A stretch of DNA of 64,000 nt, from NCBI GenBank assembly GCA_963844395.1, contig CAWJNX010000002.1:1364001-1428000 (forward strand). The letters are read 5' to 3'. The position numbers and the translations under genes were made by a program. This stretch comes from VRUE01 sp963844395. Lineage in GTDB: Bacteria > Actinomycetota > Thermoleophilia > Solirubrobacterales > 70-9. The notes under the pieces are model-generated. The model searched no databases, was not told the origin of the DNA, and was given only the letters and a program-made list of their open reading frames with translations. Below are positions 54,902 to 63,321 of the stretch, in pieces (the first letter of the stretch is position 1; the number at the start of each line of letters is the position of its first letter).

Positions 54902-56155
54902 TTAGGCGTAGGCGTGGCGGCGTGCCAGCTGCTCGACCAGCTCGGCGCCGCGCTCGGCGCCGTCGTGCTCTCGTCCCCAGGCGCACAGCTCGGCGGCGCG
55001 TCTCGCGAACGTCGGGTCGCCGAGGATGCGCCGGGTCGCCCAGCGCAGCGGTCCCGGTCGGCAGAGGCGCCAGGGCAGCGAAAGGCCAGCCTTCGTCCAT
55101 GCGACTCGCATCGCCGTCTCGCTCATGTCGCCGATGATCGGGCTGATCAGGACCGGGGTGCCGGCGCCGAGCGCGCGGGCGACCGTGCCGTGGCCGCCGT
55201 GCGAGATCACCAGCGATGCTGCCGGCATAACCTGGCTGTAGCTGAGCCAGTCGACGAGGACTGCGTTGGCCGGGACCTCGATCGGCGTCTGGGGAACGAC
55301 GCGGTTGGTCGTCGCCACGATCCTCACCGGCTCATCCGCCAGTGCCGCCAGTGCGGCGCGGACCAGGTGGTTGCGCGAATCATGGGCAGTGCTCGGCGCG
55401 ACCAGGACCAGCGGCTCGTCGCCAGGCGGCAGCTCGATGTCAGGGTGGGGAACCTCGAAGCTCATCGGTCCGGTGACCTCGACTCCGGTAGGCCAGCGTC
55501 GGGGGTACTCGAGCTGCGGGAACGTAGCGACGAGCGCCAGGTCAGGGCTGATCCCGCCGTGGAAGCGCTCAGTGGGCGGCAGGTCGAGTTGGGCCCGCTG
55601 CCGGTTGAGATCGTCCCGTCCTTGCTCAAGGCCGATGTTCAAGGCGCGCTGCCCGGCCTGCCAGATTCCGCGTCCGAGTGGCGTGCGTGGCGGTTGCAGC
55701 CCGACCGCGAAGAACGGCAGGCCCGGCTCGACCACCGGGTAGATGTGCGGAATGAGGGTGACGAGCGGCACGCCGGCCACCTCGGCGGCCAGGGTCGGCG
55801 CCAGCGTGAGGATGTCGCTGACCACGGCGTGCGGGCGCATCGCCTCCAACAGCGGCAGCAGCGCCTCCGCTGCCTCGGCCGCGTGTGATCCCTCCGGGGA
55901 GTCGGGATCCGGCGGCGGGAACATCCGGTATTCCTCGGCCGCGGCAAATCCCAACCCCGCCAACTCGACCGCGGCGCGGCGCTCCTCCCAGGTCTCGATC
56001 GTCACCTCATGGCCACGTCCCGCCAGCGCCCGGCCAAGCGCTATGGCAGGGAAGACGTGGCCGGGGTCGCCGAAGGCTGCGACCAGGAATCGCAGCGGCG
56101 AGTCGTCGCCGCGAGGCTTCCCGGGTACCACGCTAGGGGGTGTCGAGTCCCTCAC
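54902..56155 (-). CDS. GT1-family glycosyltransferase (UGT/MGT-like)
   Basis: A 417-residue GT-B fold protein. The N-terminal domain (LRFLVAAFGDPGHVFPAIAL, GRGHEVTIETWEERR) and the C-terminal donor-binding domain (LVLVAPSTAHDSRNHLVRAA, LVDWLSYSQVMPAASLVISH, GGHGTVARALGAGTPVLISP) match macrolide/flavonoid glucosyltransferase-like enzymes. The usual C-terminal D-Q motif is replaced by IGDMSETAMRVAWTKAGLSL. The acceptor is unknown. ATG is at 56155. It overlaps the upstream minus-strand SDR by 23 nt, so the two are probably one operon. Confidence 0.85.
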   Translation of the reverse strand: MRDSTPPSVVPGKPRGDDSPLRFLVAAFGDPGHVFPAIALGRALAGRGHEVTIETWEERRAAVELAGLGFAAAEEYRMFPPPDPDSPEGSHAAEAAEALLPLLEAMRPHAVVSDILTLAPTLAAEVAGVPLVTLIPHIYPVVEPGLPFFAVGLQPPRTPLGRGIWQAGQRALNIGLEQGRDDLNRQRAQLDLPPTERFHGGISPDLALVATFPQLEYPRRWPTGVEVTGPMSFEVPHPDIELPPGDEPLVLVAPSTAHDSRNHLVRAALAALADEPVRIVATTNRVVPQTPIEVPANAVLVDWLSYSQVMPAASLVISHGGHGTVARALGAGTPVLISPIIGDMSETAMRVAWTKAGLSLPWRLCRPGPLRWATRRILGDPTFARRAAELCAWGREHDGAERGAELVEQLARRHAYA

Positions 56156-56864
56156 TGGGCCGCGTGAAGACGATCTCCGGCACGTGGCAGTTGCGCGAGG
56201 TATGGAGCAGAAAGCGAACCGCCTCGCCGATGTCCTCCGGCCGGATCATCTCCTCGCCCGGCACCTGGCCCTTCGCGAACTCGGTCATCGGGGTGTCGAC
56301 GAAGCCGGGGGCGAGCGCCGTGCATTGGATGCCGGCGGCACCCACCTCGCGATGCGTCGACTGGGTGAAGTTGATCACCGCCGCCTTGGTCGCTGCGTAG
56401 ACCGAGAGCCACGCCTGGCCGCCCTTGCCCGCGATTGAGGCGGTGTTGACGATCAGTGCCTTGCCATGCTCGGCGCCGGCCTCCTTCAGCAGGGGCAGGC
56501 CCTCGCGGGTGCCGACGATCAGCGCCCGCAGGTTGACTGCGAGCTGCATGTCAAGGTGCTTGGTCTGGATTTCATCCATCGCTGCGCCGATCCCGACCCC
56601 GGCATTGTTGACGAGCACGTCGAGACGGCCGTAAGCCTCGCGGTGCCTGGCGAAGACGCCGACCAGGTCCTCCTCCTCGGTCATGTTGGCGGCGACGCTC
56701 TGAAGCTCGAGGCCATCGGCGCGCAGCTCCTCGGCGGCGGCCTCGAGCTTCTCGGGGCGGCGTGCGGAGACGGTCAGCGCGTATCCCTCCTCGCCGAGCG
56801 TCCTGGCGATCGCCAGTCCGATGCCGCTGGAAGCCCCGGTTATTAGTGCAGCTCGGTCCGCCAT
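56133..56864 (-). CDS. Short-chain dehydrogenase/reductase
   Basis: A 243-residue NAD(P)-dependent oxidoreductase. ALITGASSGIGLAIARTLGE is the cofactor motif, VLVNNAGVGIGAAM the structural NNAG, TASIAGKGGQAWLSVYAATK contains the catalytic Ser, Tyr and Lys (YAATK), and ALAPGFVDTPMTEF the C-terminal signature. The substrate is unknown. ATG is at 56864. It is the first gene of a two-gene minus-strand unit with the glycosyltransferase. Unlike the SDR at 22841 it is intact. Confidence 0.92.
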   Translation of the reverse strand: MADRAALITGASSGIGLAIARTLGEEGYALTVSARRPEKLEAAAEELRADGLELQSVAANMTEEEDLVGVFARHREAYGRLDVLVNNAGVGIGAAMDEIQTKHLDMQLAVNLRALIVGTREGLPLLKEAGAEHGKALIVNTASIAGKGGQAWLSVYAATKAAVINFTQSTHREVGAAGIQCTALAPGFVDTPMTEFAKGQVPGEEMIRPEDIGEAVRFLLHTSRNCHVPEIVFTRPSEGLDTP

Positions 56865-56960
56865 TCGTCCTCCTCGTATCGCCTTCGCCTCGAGCGGACC
56901 CTATCGGCGCCTGGATGGTGACGCCGAAGGGCGGGATGCCAGCGTTCCGCGCCGAATAAC

Positions 56961-58047
56961 ATGCCGGTCGGGATGCCCGTCCGCCGAGCCACAAGCGTTC
57001 TCGCCTGCGTGCTCGCGGCAATTCCGTTGCTTGCGGGGTGCGGCGACGACTCGGGATCCTCGGGCTCAACGGCTGATGCCGCGGTCGAGAGCCGGCCGCC
57101 GCCGCCGAAAAGCGAATTCCCGAGCGCGGAGGGCAAGACTCTGGCTGAGGTCGTCAAAGCAGCCGACGCTCCTGCCCCGCTTGTCGTCTCCCCAGCCGCG
57201 ATGGTCTTCTACGAGGGCGAGAACCGCTACCCCTTCGGCGTCTTCGACCCGGACCGAACGCCAATCTCAGATGCGAAGGTCGCGCTCTACATTACGAAGG
57301 TCCCACGCGTGCAGGCCAACGCGAAAGCGGACCGCTCCGGGAAGGGTGCGGTCGCCCGAGCCCGCACCGAAGCCCTCGAAGGCCCTGCGCTGGGGCCGTT
57401 CCCTGCGTCGATCGAAAGCATCGCCACCGCGCCCGCCTTCCGCGCCCAGACTACGACGAGCGATCCCGACGCAGCCACGGTCGTCTACGTGACCGACCTC
57501 GACTTCACCAGCGAGGGCGAGTGGCGGATCGCCGCCCTGATCAAGGAAGACGGCGAAACGACTGCGACGCTGCTGCCGAGCGCGGTGGTTGGCGAATTCG
57601 CCCGGGTGCCGCGGGCCGGGTGACAGGGCGCCGTCGATCCACACCCCGACCGCTGCGGATGCCGGCAACGACCTTGCGGAGATCACCACGCGCGTCCCGC
57701 CCGACACGCAGAACCAAGCCGACTTCGCGGACGTCCTTGGCAAGGAGCCGACCGTCCTCTTGTTCGCGACCCCCCAGTTCTGCCAGAGTCGGGTCTGCGG
57801 CCCGGTCGTCGACGTGGCCGAGCAGGTCAAAGAGGAGTACGGCGAGGAGGCGGAGTTCATCCATATGGAGATCTTCAACGACAACGATCCAGGCAAGGGC
57901 GTGAGGCCGCAGGTGCGGGCCTTTCACCTGCCGAGCGAGCCATGGCTGTTCGTGATCGACCACCAAGGGACGATCCGGACGGCAATCGAGGGCGCTTTCG
58001 GCGTCGAGCGACTGACCGAGGCTGTGAAAGAGGTGGCGGGCGAATGA
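56961..58047 (+). CDS. Lipoprotein with thioredoxin-like C-terminal domain (one frameshift)
   Basis: About 361 residues once one G is removed from the GGG at 57618-57620, turning the stop into AGDRAPSIHTPTAADAG; total length is 3n+1. The N-terminus is a lipoprotein signal (ATSVLACVLAAIPLLAGCGD, lipobox LAGC). A beta-rich domain (residues 70-215) follows, with VFYEGENRYPFGVFD and VVYVTDLDFTSEGEWRIAAL. The C-terminal thioredoxin-like domain has PTVLLFATPQFCQSRVCGPV with a C-x4-C pair and SEPWLFVIDHQGTIRTAIEG. It probably acts on the outer face of the membrane. It overlaps the HPt gene by 4 nt. Confidence 0.75.
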
Positions 58048-58409
58048 GCGAGAAAGCGACCCCGGACACCGAGCTGCTGAAAGCCTTCGCCGAGGAGGCG
58101 AAGCGACGCTGCGACGTGATCGCCGCCGGCCTCGCAACCGAGACGAATGACTTCGAGACCCTGCGGGCCGAAGCCCACGCCCTGCGCGGCACGGCAGGCG
58201 CCGTCGGCCTGAGACGCCTGGCCGAGTTGGCTGGCCTGATGGAATCCGACCTCGCCGAAGCCAAACAGAGCGGCGTCCTGCGCGGCGGCCGCTCGGACCA
58301 GATTGCCGACGCGGCTAAGGCCCTCTCCGAAGGCGCCGCCGCAGCCGCCGAGGGCAAAGAAGAGCCGCCGGACGTAGGCCGCTCCCTAGCCCAGCTTTTC
58401 AGCGCCTAG
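58044..58409 (+). CDS. HPt-domain-like protein
   Basis: A 121-residue helical protein from ATG 58044 (MSEKATPDTELLKAFAEEAK). The middle contains RAEAHALRGTAGAVGLRRLA, the histidine phosphotransfer motif (H-x-L-R-G-x-A-x3-G), with His about residue 43. HPt domains shuttle phosphoryl groups in two-component systems. No kinase or response regulator lies nearby, so its partners are unknown. ATGA overlap with the thioredoxin-lipoprotein gene suggests co-expression, possibly in redox or envelope signalling. Confidence 0.65.
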   Translation: MSEKATPDTELLKAFAEEAKRRCDVIAAGLATETNDFETLRAEAHALRGTAGAVGLRRLAELAGLMESDLAEAKQSGVLRGGRSDQIADAAKALSEGAAAAAEGKEEPPDVGRSLAQLFSA

Positions 58410-58451
58410 CCCCGCTCAGAGCTTCCAAATCGCGCTACGCTCGCAAACCGA

Positions 58452-58525
<74 letters not shown>

Positions 58526-58633
58526 TAGATTTTGCGACATGGAGTGGTTGCGTAGGGCCGTCGAGGGGGCGACGACGGAGACAGGCCGGCTTCTGGAAAG
58601 TGCGTGGACCCGATTCGCTCTATGGCACCAGAT

Positions 58634-58702
58634 CCGGCCGTAGCCGCCTTACGGCTCGGACTTCTAATCCGATGGCCGCTGGTTCGAATCCAGCCGGGGG
58701 CG
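58634..58702 (+). pseudogene. Degenerate tRNA-Arg (TCT)-like sequence
   Basis: The anticodon arm TCGGA-CTTCTAA-TCCGA (anticodon TCT) and T-arm GCTGGTTCGAATCCAGC are intact, ending CGGGGGC plus discriminator G at 58702. The 5-prime acceptor strand pairs at only four of seven positions and the D-loop is shortened and lacks GG. It reads as a decayed tRNA or a 3-prime tRNA half fused to unrelated sequence. The rest of the gap 58526-58868 shows no gene. Confidence 0.5.
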
Positions 58703-58868
58703 TCTTGAGGGTTCGGTAGGGCACCCCGATGCCTTGCGGTTCCCCCTTGAGAGCGCCATCGGCGGGCTCAATTGCCCCTATCAATCGGTTCGGGGATATT
58801 AGACAATCTTCTTTCATGCAAACGATTCGCTCCGGCACCGCTCGGGGCGGACTGCAAGGGAGAGAACT

Positions 58869-59564
58869 ATGAAGGCTCGAAGAATCAGTGCCCTGTGCCT
58901 TTCGATCGTGGCCGTGCTCGGAGTGGCCGCCGTTTGGACGGCGAGCGCCTCGGCAATCGGAGAGAAATTCCATTCGGAAGTCGAACCGACGGTCCTCACA
59001 GGCTCGAACGTGGGCGAAGACACCTTCACCGTGGGCACGTACAGCGTCAAATGCAAAGCCACCGTCGTGTCGGGGACATGGGCGACCAAAACACCCGAAA
59101 CGATGACACTGCACCCGACATACACCGGGTGCACGGACTCAGAAGGCGTAGCGGCGGCGATTACCACGACCGGTTGCAACCTGGTCTATTGGTCCGAGCG
59201 GCTCTCAGGCAACGATGCGAAAGTCGAAACCGAGTGCGAAGCCGGGAAATCGATCAAAGTTGCCGTGGAAGGTTGCACGATGAAAATCGCGGGGCAAGTC
59301 AGCCCCTTCGGCGCAACCTATGCGAATGGGAAACTCGGTGGCGTTCCCGATATCACGGTGACTTCGACATTTGAAGTCGCCTTTACGCAGGAAGGGCTCC
59401 TCTGTGAAGAAATCGGAGGCACCAAAGGCAAATTCACCGGCTCTACGACAATCAGCGGATATGTAGATAAATGCGCCGCCGGAGAATGTCCCTTCGCTCC
59501 GGGTGGGATGGGCGACAAAGACGGCTACAAAGAGGGGAACATCATCGGAATCGAATGGAAATAA
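58869..59564 (+). CDS. Secreted protein of unknown function
   Basis: A 231-residue exported protein. The signal peptide is MKARRISALCLSIVAVLGVA with cleavage near ASA-IG. The mature part is beta-rich with many Thr/Gly and several cysteines in pairs (YSVKCKATVVSGTW, YTGCTDSEG, TTGCNLVYW, TECEAGKSIKVAVEGCTMKI, KCAAGEC). No catalytic motif is seen. A good ribosome-binding site (AAGGGAGAG) precedes ATG. Its composition is less GC-rich than the chromosome and it sits between tRNA-Met and a tRNA-Met fragment, consistent with a small integrated segment. Similar secreted proteins occur in Solirubrobacterales as I recall them. Confidence 0.65.
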   Translation: MKARRISALCLSIVAVLGVAAVWTASASAIGEKFHSEVEPTVLTGSNVGEDTFTVGTYSVKCKATVVSGTWATKTPETMTLHPTYTGCTDSEGVAAAITTTGCNLVYWSERLSGNDAKVETECEAGKSIKVAVEGCTMKIAGQVSPFGATYANGKLGGVPDITVTSTFEVAFTQEGLLCEEIGGTKGKFTGSTTISGYVDKCAAGECPFAPGGMGDKDGYKEGNIIGIEWK

Positions 59565-59600
59565 GAGGTGAGTGGAAGGGTCGGGCTCGCCCGGCCCTTC

Positions 59601-59765
59601 TCAGCGCAGCGCGAAGCGCATCAACCGTGGTGCCGGCGCCTTCCTGGATGATCTTCAGGTCGTCGCAGAGGCGGGCGATGATCGCGAGGCCAAGGCCGTC
59701 GGCGGAGCCTTTGCCGAAGCGCCGCCCTCGTCGGTAACGCTGAACTCGAGCCAGTTCAAAACTTG
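59601..59765 (-). pseudogene. C-terminal fragment of an RsbW-like HATPase (anti-sigma regulatory kinase)
   Basis: On the minus strand, LEFSVTDEG is followed, across an indel, by RFGKGSADGLGLAIIARLCD and DLKIIQEGAGTTV, and MRFALR-stop in a second frame. This is the N-G1-G2 box end of a histidine-kinase-like ATPase domain such as RsbW. The N-terminal two thirds are missing and at least two frame changes are present, so it is a remnant. Confidence 0.6.
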
Positions 59766-59846
59766 GTCCCCAGCAACTCAGCCGAACTCCTTGGACGAGA
59801 TCGGCTCTATCGCGCCAGATTCGGCTCTATAGACGACTTCCGGCGC

Positions 59847-59890
59847 GACTCATAATCCGTCGGTCGAAGGTTCGAGTCCTTCCCGCCCCA
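59847..59890 (+). repeat. 3-prime half of a tRNA-Met gene (putative attachment-site remnant)
   Basis: These 44 nt match 58482-58525 of the intact tRNA-Met from the anticodon loop to the discriminator, apart from four T-stem positions that change in pairing-preserving fashion (CTGG/CCAG to AAGG/CCTT). Upstream of 59847 the match stops. Such 3-prime fragments are typical of attR/attL after integration into a tRNA gene. No integrase gene is visible between the copies. The rest of 59891-60100 shows no gene. Confidence 0.7.
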
Positions 59891-60100
59891 TAGGAAGACC
59901 GCTTTAAAATGGGCATATATTCAGGCTTGGCGCCTGGACGAGATCGAAACTTTATCCCGAAATTTGTCCCGAAAACGAGCTAGGATCGTCGCGCTCAGCG
60001 GATCGATCCGAGGAAGGCCAAAGGTGGCCTAAGTCTTCCCCGGCCGACTCTGCTCTCAACGCGCCCTTGCCGCCTTGGCGACGTAGAACGGCGGTGGCGG

Positions 60101-60319
60101 TCAGCGGCCCGTCTGCATGTGCTGGCAGAGGTAGGAAAGAACAAGGCCCGCCATCAGCCGGAAGTCTTCGCCGAACTCGATCGCCAACCGCTCCGCCGTC
60201 GGATAGTCCTTCTGGCACTCCCGCCCCACGACGACGTCGCCCAGACCGGCCAGGTGGTTGCGCACCTGCTCGTAGAGCGCGTCGCGCTGGCTGGCGACGA
60301 TTTTCAGAGTGGGGGGCAT
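60101..60319 (-). CDS. Small helical hypothetical protein
   Basis: A 72-residue protein from ATG at 60319 (MPPTLKIVASQRDALYEQVR). It is mostly helical: NHLAGLGDVVVGRECQKDYP and TAERLAIEFGEDFRLMAGLV. The RDALYE--RNHL-GLGD and TAERL--EF-EDFRL pattern recurs in short actinobacterial proteins I have seen without names. The frame is open further upstream to 60511, but that extension overlaps the methyltransferase leader and lacks similarity. Function unknown. Confidence 0.5.
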   Translation of the reverse strand: MPPTLKIVASQRDALYEQVRNHLAGLGDVVVGRECQKDYPTAERLAIEFGEDFRLMAGLVLSYLCQHMQTGR

Positions 60320-60510
60320 GGTGCCCTCATTTCGGTAGGGCACCGAGAGCCGCCGAGATGCCGTTCTCGTTGGAGAATTACGGCTGCCGGGATGCGCGAG
60401 GATTGCGCGTTCCCCTTTGGAAAACGACGAAGCTAACCAGCCGGCAGCCGTCAGGTCGGACAAAGGGAACACATGTTTGCTCCCGCCGAAGCCGACGCTA
60501 CGCTTCAACA

Positions 60511-61977
60511 ATGGCTGCCTCTATCGTCGCCGCAACCCCGGAGCTCCAACTTGAGCGGCTAAGTTCGCGAGAGGATCGGTATCGCAACGGGCAGTTCTTT
60601 ACGCCGCCGGCGATCGCCTCCTTTATGGCGGAAGCCCTTAGAGAGATCAATCCGTCCACGGTTCTCGATCCCGGAGTTGGCGGGGGCGTGCTCTTACGAG
60701 TTATGGGTTCCGATGTGAAGCGCTACGGGTTGGACATCGACGCCGAGGCAGTGAGATTGGCTGGCGAATCGCTGGACGGGGAGGGCGAAATCGCGGTGGG
60801 TGACTTCCTCGATCCGTCCGGTTGGCCGCTCGCCGAGTCCTCATTTGATGCGATCATCGCCAATCCGCCGTACATTCGCCATCACAACCTGTCTGCCGAG
60901 CATAAGGCGAGGGCAGCGCACTACGGTGACCAGTTTCAGAGCAAAGTTTCGCGCCTATCCGGTAGCTATGTCTATTTTTTCCTTGAGGCGATCTTGCGCC
61001 TTAACGTGGGCGGACGCCTCGCCTTCATTACTCCGACTGAGTTCCTAGACGTTCGCTACGGGCAGGCCGTGAAGGAAGCGTTGATGAGTCACTGTCAGAT
61101 TGATGAGGTTGTTGTCCTTGAGATGGATGAACTGGCATTTGAGGGTGTTCTGACCACGTCCGCAATCACGATCGCCACCAAGCATTCTCGACGGACGAAA
61201 AGGCTTCGCTTGTCTGAGGCGGGGTTCAACGGGTCAGTCCAACGAAAGCGATCAACTGAGTTGTCAGCCGCGGAGGCCTCGCCAGCGTTGCCCTGGACCC
61301 CCATGCTTCCCTCGCGAGCTGAGCGGATTGCCCCATTGCTAAAAGGTCGAACCGCAAAGCTGGGCGACTACTGCAAGGTCCGCCGCGGCATCGCTACCGG
61401 CGACAACTCCTTCTTCTGTTTGTCGCTGGAGGATGTGGAACGCACCGGTATTGAGGAACAATTTATGGTTCCGGTTGTGGTTGGTTCGCGGGATCTACCG
61501 GATGGCGGACCACTCGACGAGAACTTCCGGAACCAGCGGATTGCGGACGGAGCACGCTGTTTTCTCTTTCACTGCCATGAGTCTCGCGAGGAGCTGAAAG
61601 GAACTAACGCACTCCGATATATCAAATCCGGTGAAAAACGTGGCTTGCATGAGCGATTTAACTGTCGCACTCGTCGTCCTTGGTATGGGGTCGAGAAGGT
61701 CCAGCCACCTGATTTTTTCGTGACTTACATGGCCCGCGACCGAGCGCGAGTCATCAGGAACCTGGCGGGTGCTCGGTGCATGACGTCCCTGCTCAACCTC
61801 TGGGCTAAGCCCGGAATCGACCCAGACGACCTCCGTTCCGTCCTTGAGGACCCCGTTAATGCAAGACTTCTTCGTGAGAAGGGTCGGACCTATGGCGGTG
61901 GTTTGGGCAAGATCGAGCCTGGGGAGCTCCTTTCTCTGCCCATCATTCCGCCTGAAATCCGGGCTCCTGCAACCTAA
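60511..61977 (+). CDS. Type II N6-adenine DNA methyltransferase (XamI-system type)
   Basis: A 488-residue methyltransferase. NGQFFTPPAIASFMAEAL (residues 26-43) is motif X, VLDPGVGGGVLLRVMG (51-66) the SAM-binding motif I, and IIANPPYIRHHNLSAEH (115-131) the catalytic NPPY motif IV of gamma-class (TaqI/Eco57I-like) N6-adenine enzymes. The C-terminal half (GDYCKVRRGIATGDNSFFCL, WYGVEKVQPPDFFVTYMARD) is a target-recognition domain. ATG at 60511 is preferred over the long open upstream frame. It protects DNA from the convergent XamI-like endonuclease, whose stop lies 3 nt away. Lower GC than the core indicates transfer. Confidence 0.88.
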   Translation: MAASIVAATPELQLERLSSREDRYRNGQFFTPPAIASFMAEALREINPSTVLDPGVGGGVLLRVMGSDVKRYGLDIDAEAVRLAGESLDGEGEIAVGDFLDPSGWPLAESSFDAIIANPPYIRHHNLSAEHKARAAHYGDQFQSKVSRLSGSYVYFFLEAILRLNVGGRLAFITPTEFLDVRYGQAVKEALMSHCQIDEVVVLEMDELAFEGVLTTSAITIATKHSRRTKRLRLSEAGFNGSVQRKRSTELSAAEASPALPWTPMLPSRAERIAPLLKGRTAKLGDYCKVRRGIATGDNSFFCLSLEDVERTGIEEQFMVPVVVGSRDLPDGGPLDENFRNQRIADGARCFLFHCHESREELKGTNALRYIKSGEKRGLHERFNCRTRRPWYGVEKVQPPDFFVTYMARDRARVIRNLAGARCMTSLLNLWAKPGIDPDDLRSVLEDPVNARLLREKGRTYGGGLGKIEPGELLSLPIIPPEIRAPAT

Positions 61978-61980
61978 TCT

Positions 61981-62925
61981 CTAAATACCCAGATAGAGGG
62001 AGAGATCAGAGAGCCGATGATCCCAGGCCCAGTCAATTCCGGCTGAGGCCTCAAAGCCGAGGTAGCCAATATCAAAATAGCCGAAAAGCTGAAGCAGGAA
62101 AACTGCTTGGTCGGCATAGCTGCGATGTAGCGAATCGTGCTTCTCGGCCTCCTCCTTACGGCGCTTGTTCACGTTGGTGAAATCGCCTGCGGACTTCATC
62201 TCAATGCATGCCAGAGGCAGTTCCTTCGTTGCTGGGGCGACGACGCAATCGACCGGTAGATTGCGATTGGCGCCGTCGGCTCTCTTGATCGGAACATTTC
62301 GTCCGAACGCGAACGTGCCAGCTGCCATCTCGAATGCTGGCTTCGACGATTCGGTTAGGCCATTGGCCTCAAGGTGATTCCGCATCAGGAGCTTCTGCCT
62401 AGCCTCCTGTTCGTTGCGAAGAACCGGGCTGTAGAAGGCGCCAGCGAGTCGCTCCCCAAGGACCAATAGGGCTCGATCTCTCTCGTCTGGCGTGGGCGGG
62501 CGATCGTCGGCGATCCAAGGGAAAAGCTCCGGATCGAAAAGCGGGACGAGGAAATCACAGAGCTGGCGGAGGTGCAGGTCGATATCCGGAACCCTTGGCG
62601 GAAGGGCGTTTTCCCGCTCCATTCTCGTGACGAGGCTCTTCTTTGCCCCGGAGAATTCGACGAAGCGATCACGCGCCATAGTCGGTGAAACCGCCATTCG
62701 AGCCACAAAGAGCGCGCTTGGCATGGTCCTTAGGGGTTTAGGGGAGAAGTCCCGGAAATCGTCAAATGCCTTCATGGCATCACGTGCCTCGACAACGGCA
62801 CGACCCCGCGCCTCGGCCCACATCTTCGGCGACTCGTGCATGTACCAGTCGTTGTAGTCGGAGACGCTGCGGTCTATATCCGCCTGCCAGTCGGCCGGAG
62901 ACTTCTCTCGGTTTGGCTTCTCCAT
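61981..62925 (-). CDS. XamI-family type II restriction endonuclease
   Basis: A 314-residue protein matching my recollection of XamI-like endonucleases. The N-terminus has DRSVSDYNDWYMHESPKMWA, the middle DPELFPWIADDRPPTPDERD, then MAAGTFAFGRNVPIKRADGA. The PD-(D/E)XK site is NLPVDCVVAP (Asp226) with CIEMKSAGDFTNVNKRRKEE (Glu242, Lys244), and the end is FDIGYLGFEASAGIDWAWDH. XamI cleaves GTCGAC; specificity here is inferred from family. It is convergent with its methyltransferase. ATG is at 62925. No frameshift is present, so the system looks functional. Confidence 0.85.
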   Translation of the reverse strand: MEKPNREKSPADWQADIDRSVSDYNDWYMHESPKMWAEARGRAVVEARDAMKAFDDFRDFSPKPLRTMPSALFVARMAVSPTMARDRFVEFSGAKKSLVTRMERENALPPRVPDIDLHLRQLCDFLVPLFDPELFPWIADDRPPTPDERDRALLVLGERLAGAFYSPVLRNEQEARQKLLMRNHLEANGLTESSKPAFEMAAGTFAFGRNVPIKRADGANRNLPVDCVVAPATKELPLACIEMKSAGDFTNVNKRRKEEAEKHDSLHRSYADQAVFLLQLFGYFDIGYLGFEASAGIDWAWDHRLSDLSLYLGI

Positions 62926-63032
62926 CGCGGCCGAAGCCTAAGCCGAAAAGTTCTCAGCTGCCGCGTCCCTTCTAGTGACAAGGAGTCGCCTAGGCGTTGG
63001 AGCCGTGGCGGCGGTTAGGCCGTTAGACCACG

Positions 63033-63063
63033 GGCCGCCCCTCGACAAGACCGAGGGACGGCC
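63033..63063. terminator. GC-rich hairpin, possible terminator
   Basis: GGCCGCCCCTCG (63033-63044) pairs with CGAGGGACGGCC (63052-63063) with one mismatch and a 7-nt loop. No T-run follows on either strand. It lies between the PASTA remnant and the start of the minus-strand endonuclease, so it may separate transcripts there. Confidence 0.4.
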
Positions 63064-63074
63064 GGCATCCGTTC

Positions 63075-63245
63075 CTACTTCCCTACGGTGAGGCGCACCT
63101 TGGTACTTGGTGGCAGCACTTTGCCCTGTCAAGGGTTCTGCTTGATCACTTTGCCCGGTTTCCCTCCGGCCAGGGTAGTCACCGTCACATCAACGGGGCC
63201 AACGGCTTTGCTGCGCGACACTTCCAAGTTCCTCTTGATGATGTC
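63075..63245 (-). pseudogene. PASTA-domain fragment with an internal stop
   Basis: On the minus strand the frame reads VGPVDVTVTTLAGGKPGKVI, KQNP, a TGA stop at 63131-63129, QGKVLPPSTKVRLTVGK and then the terminal stop. This is one PASTA repeat, the penicillin-binding-protein and Ser/Thr-kinase-associated fold that binds peptidoglycan fragments. It lacks any upstream domain, and the intact-family position of the stop is normally Ala or a similar residue. It is a gene remnant. The rest of the 62926-63321 gap shows no gene. Confidence 0.6.
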
Positions 63246-63321
63246 CCGGAACCCCTGCGATCGCCGGGACTAGTTGAATGGTTCAAACCGGTTCCTCGGC
63301 CAAATGTTGCGGTGTGAACTG

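Noticed and set aside
54321..55100. Minus-strand frame containing GVGLEPTTSRLTAERC
   Set aside because: This is the well-known false protein produced by translating the antisense of a tRNA gene (tRNA-Asn at 54815-54889). The GFEPAAIGLEV text antisense to 58634-58702 is the same artefact.
63005..63040. tRNA-like GTGGTCTAACGGCCTAACC on the minus strand
   Set aside because: It resembles a D-arm start, but no matching anticodon arm, T-arm or acceptor stem could be built.
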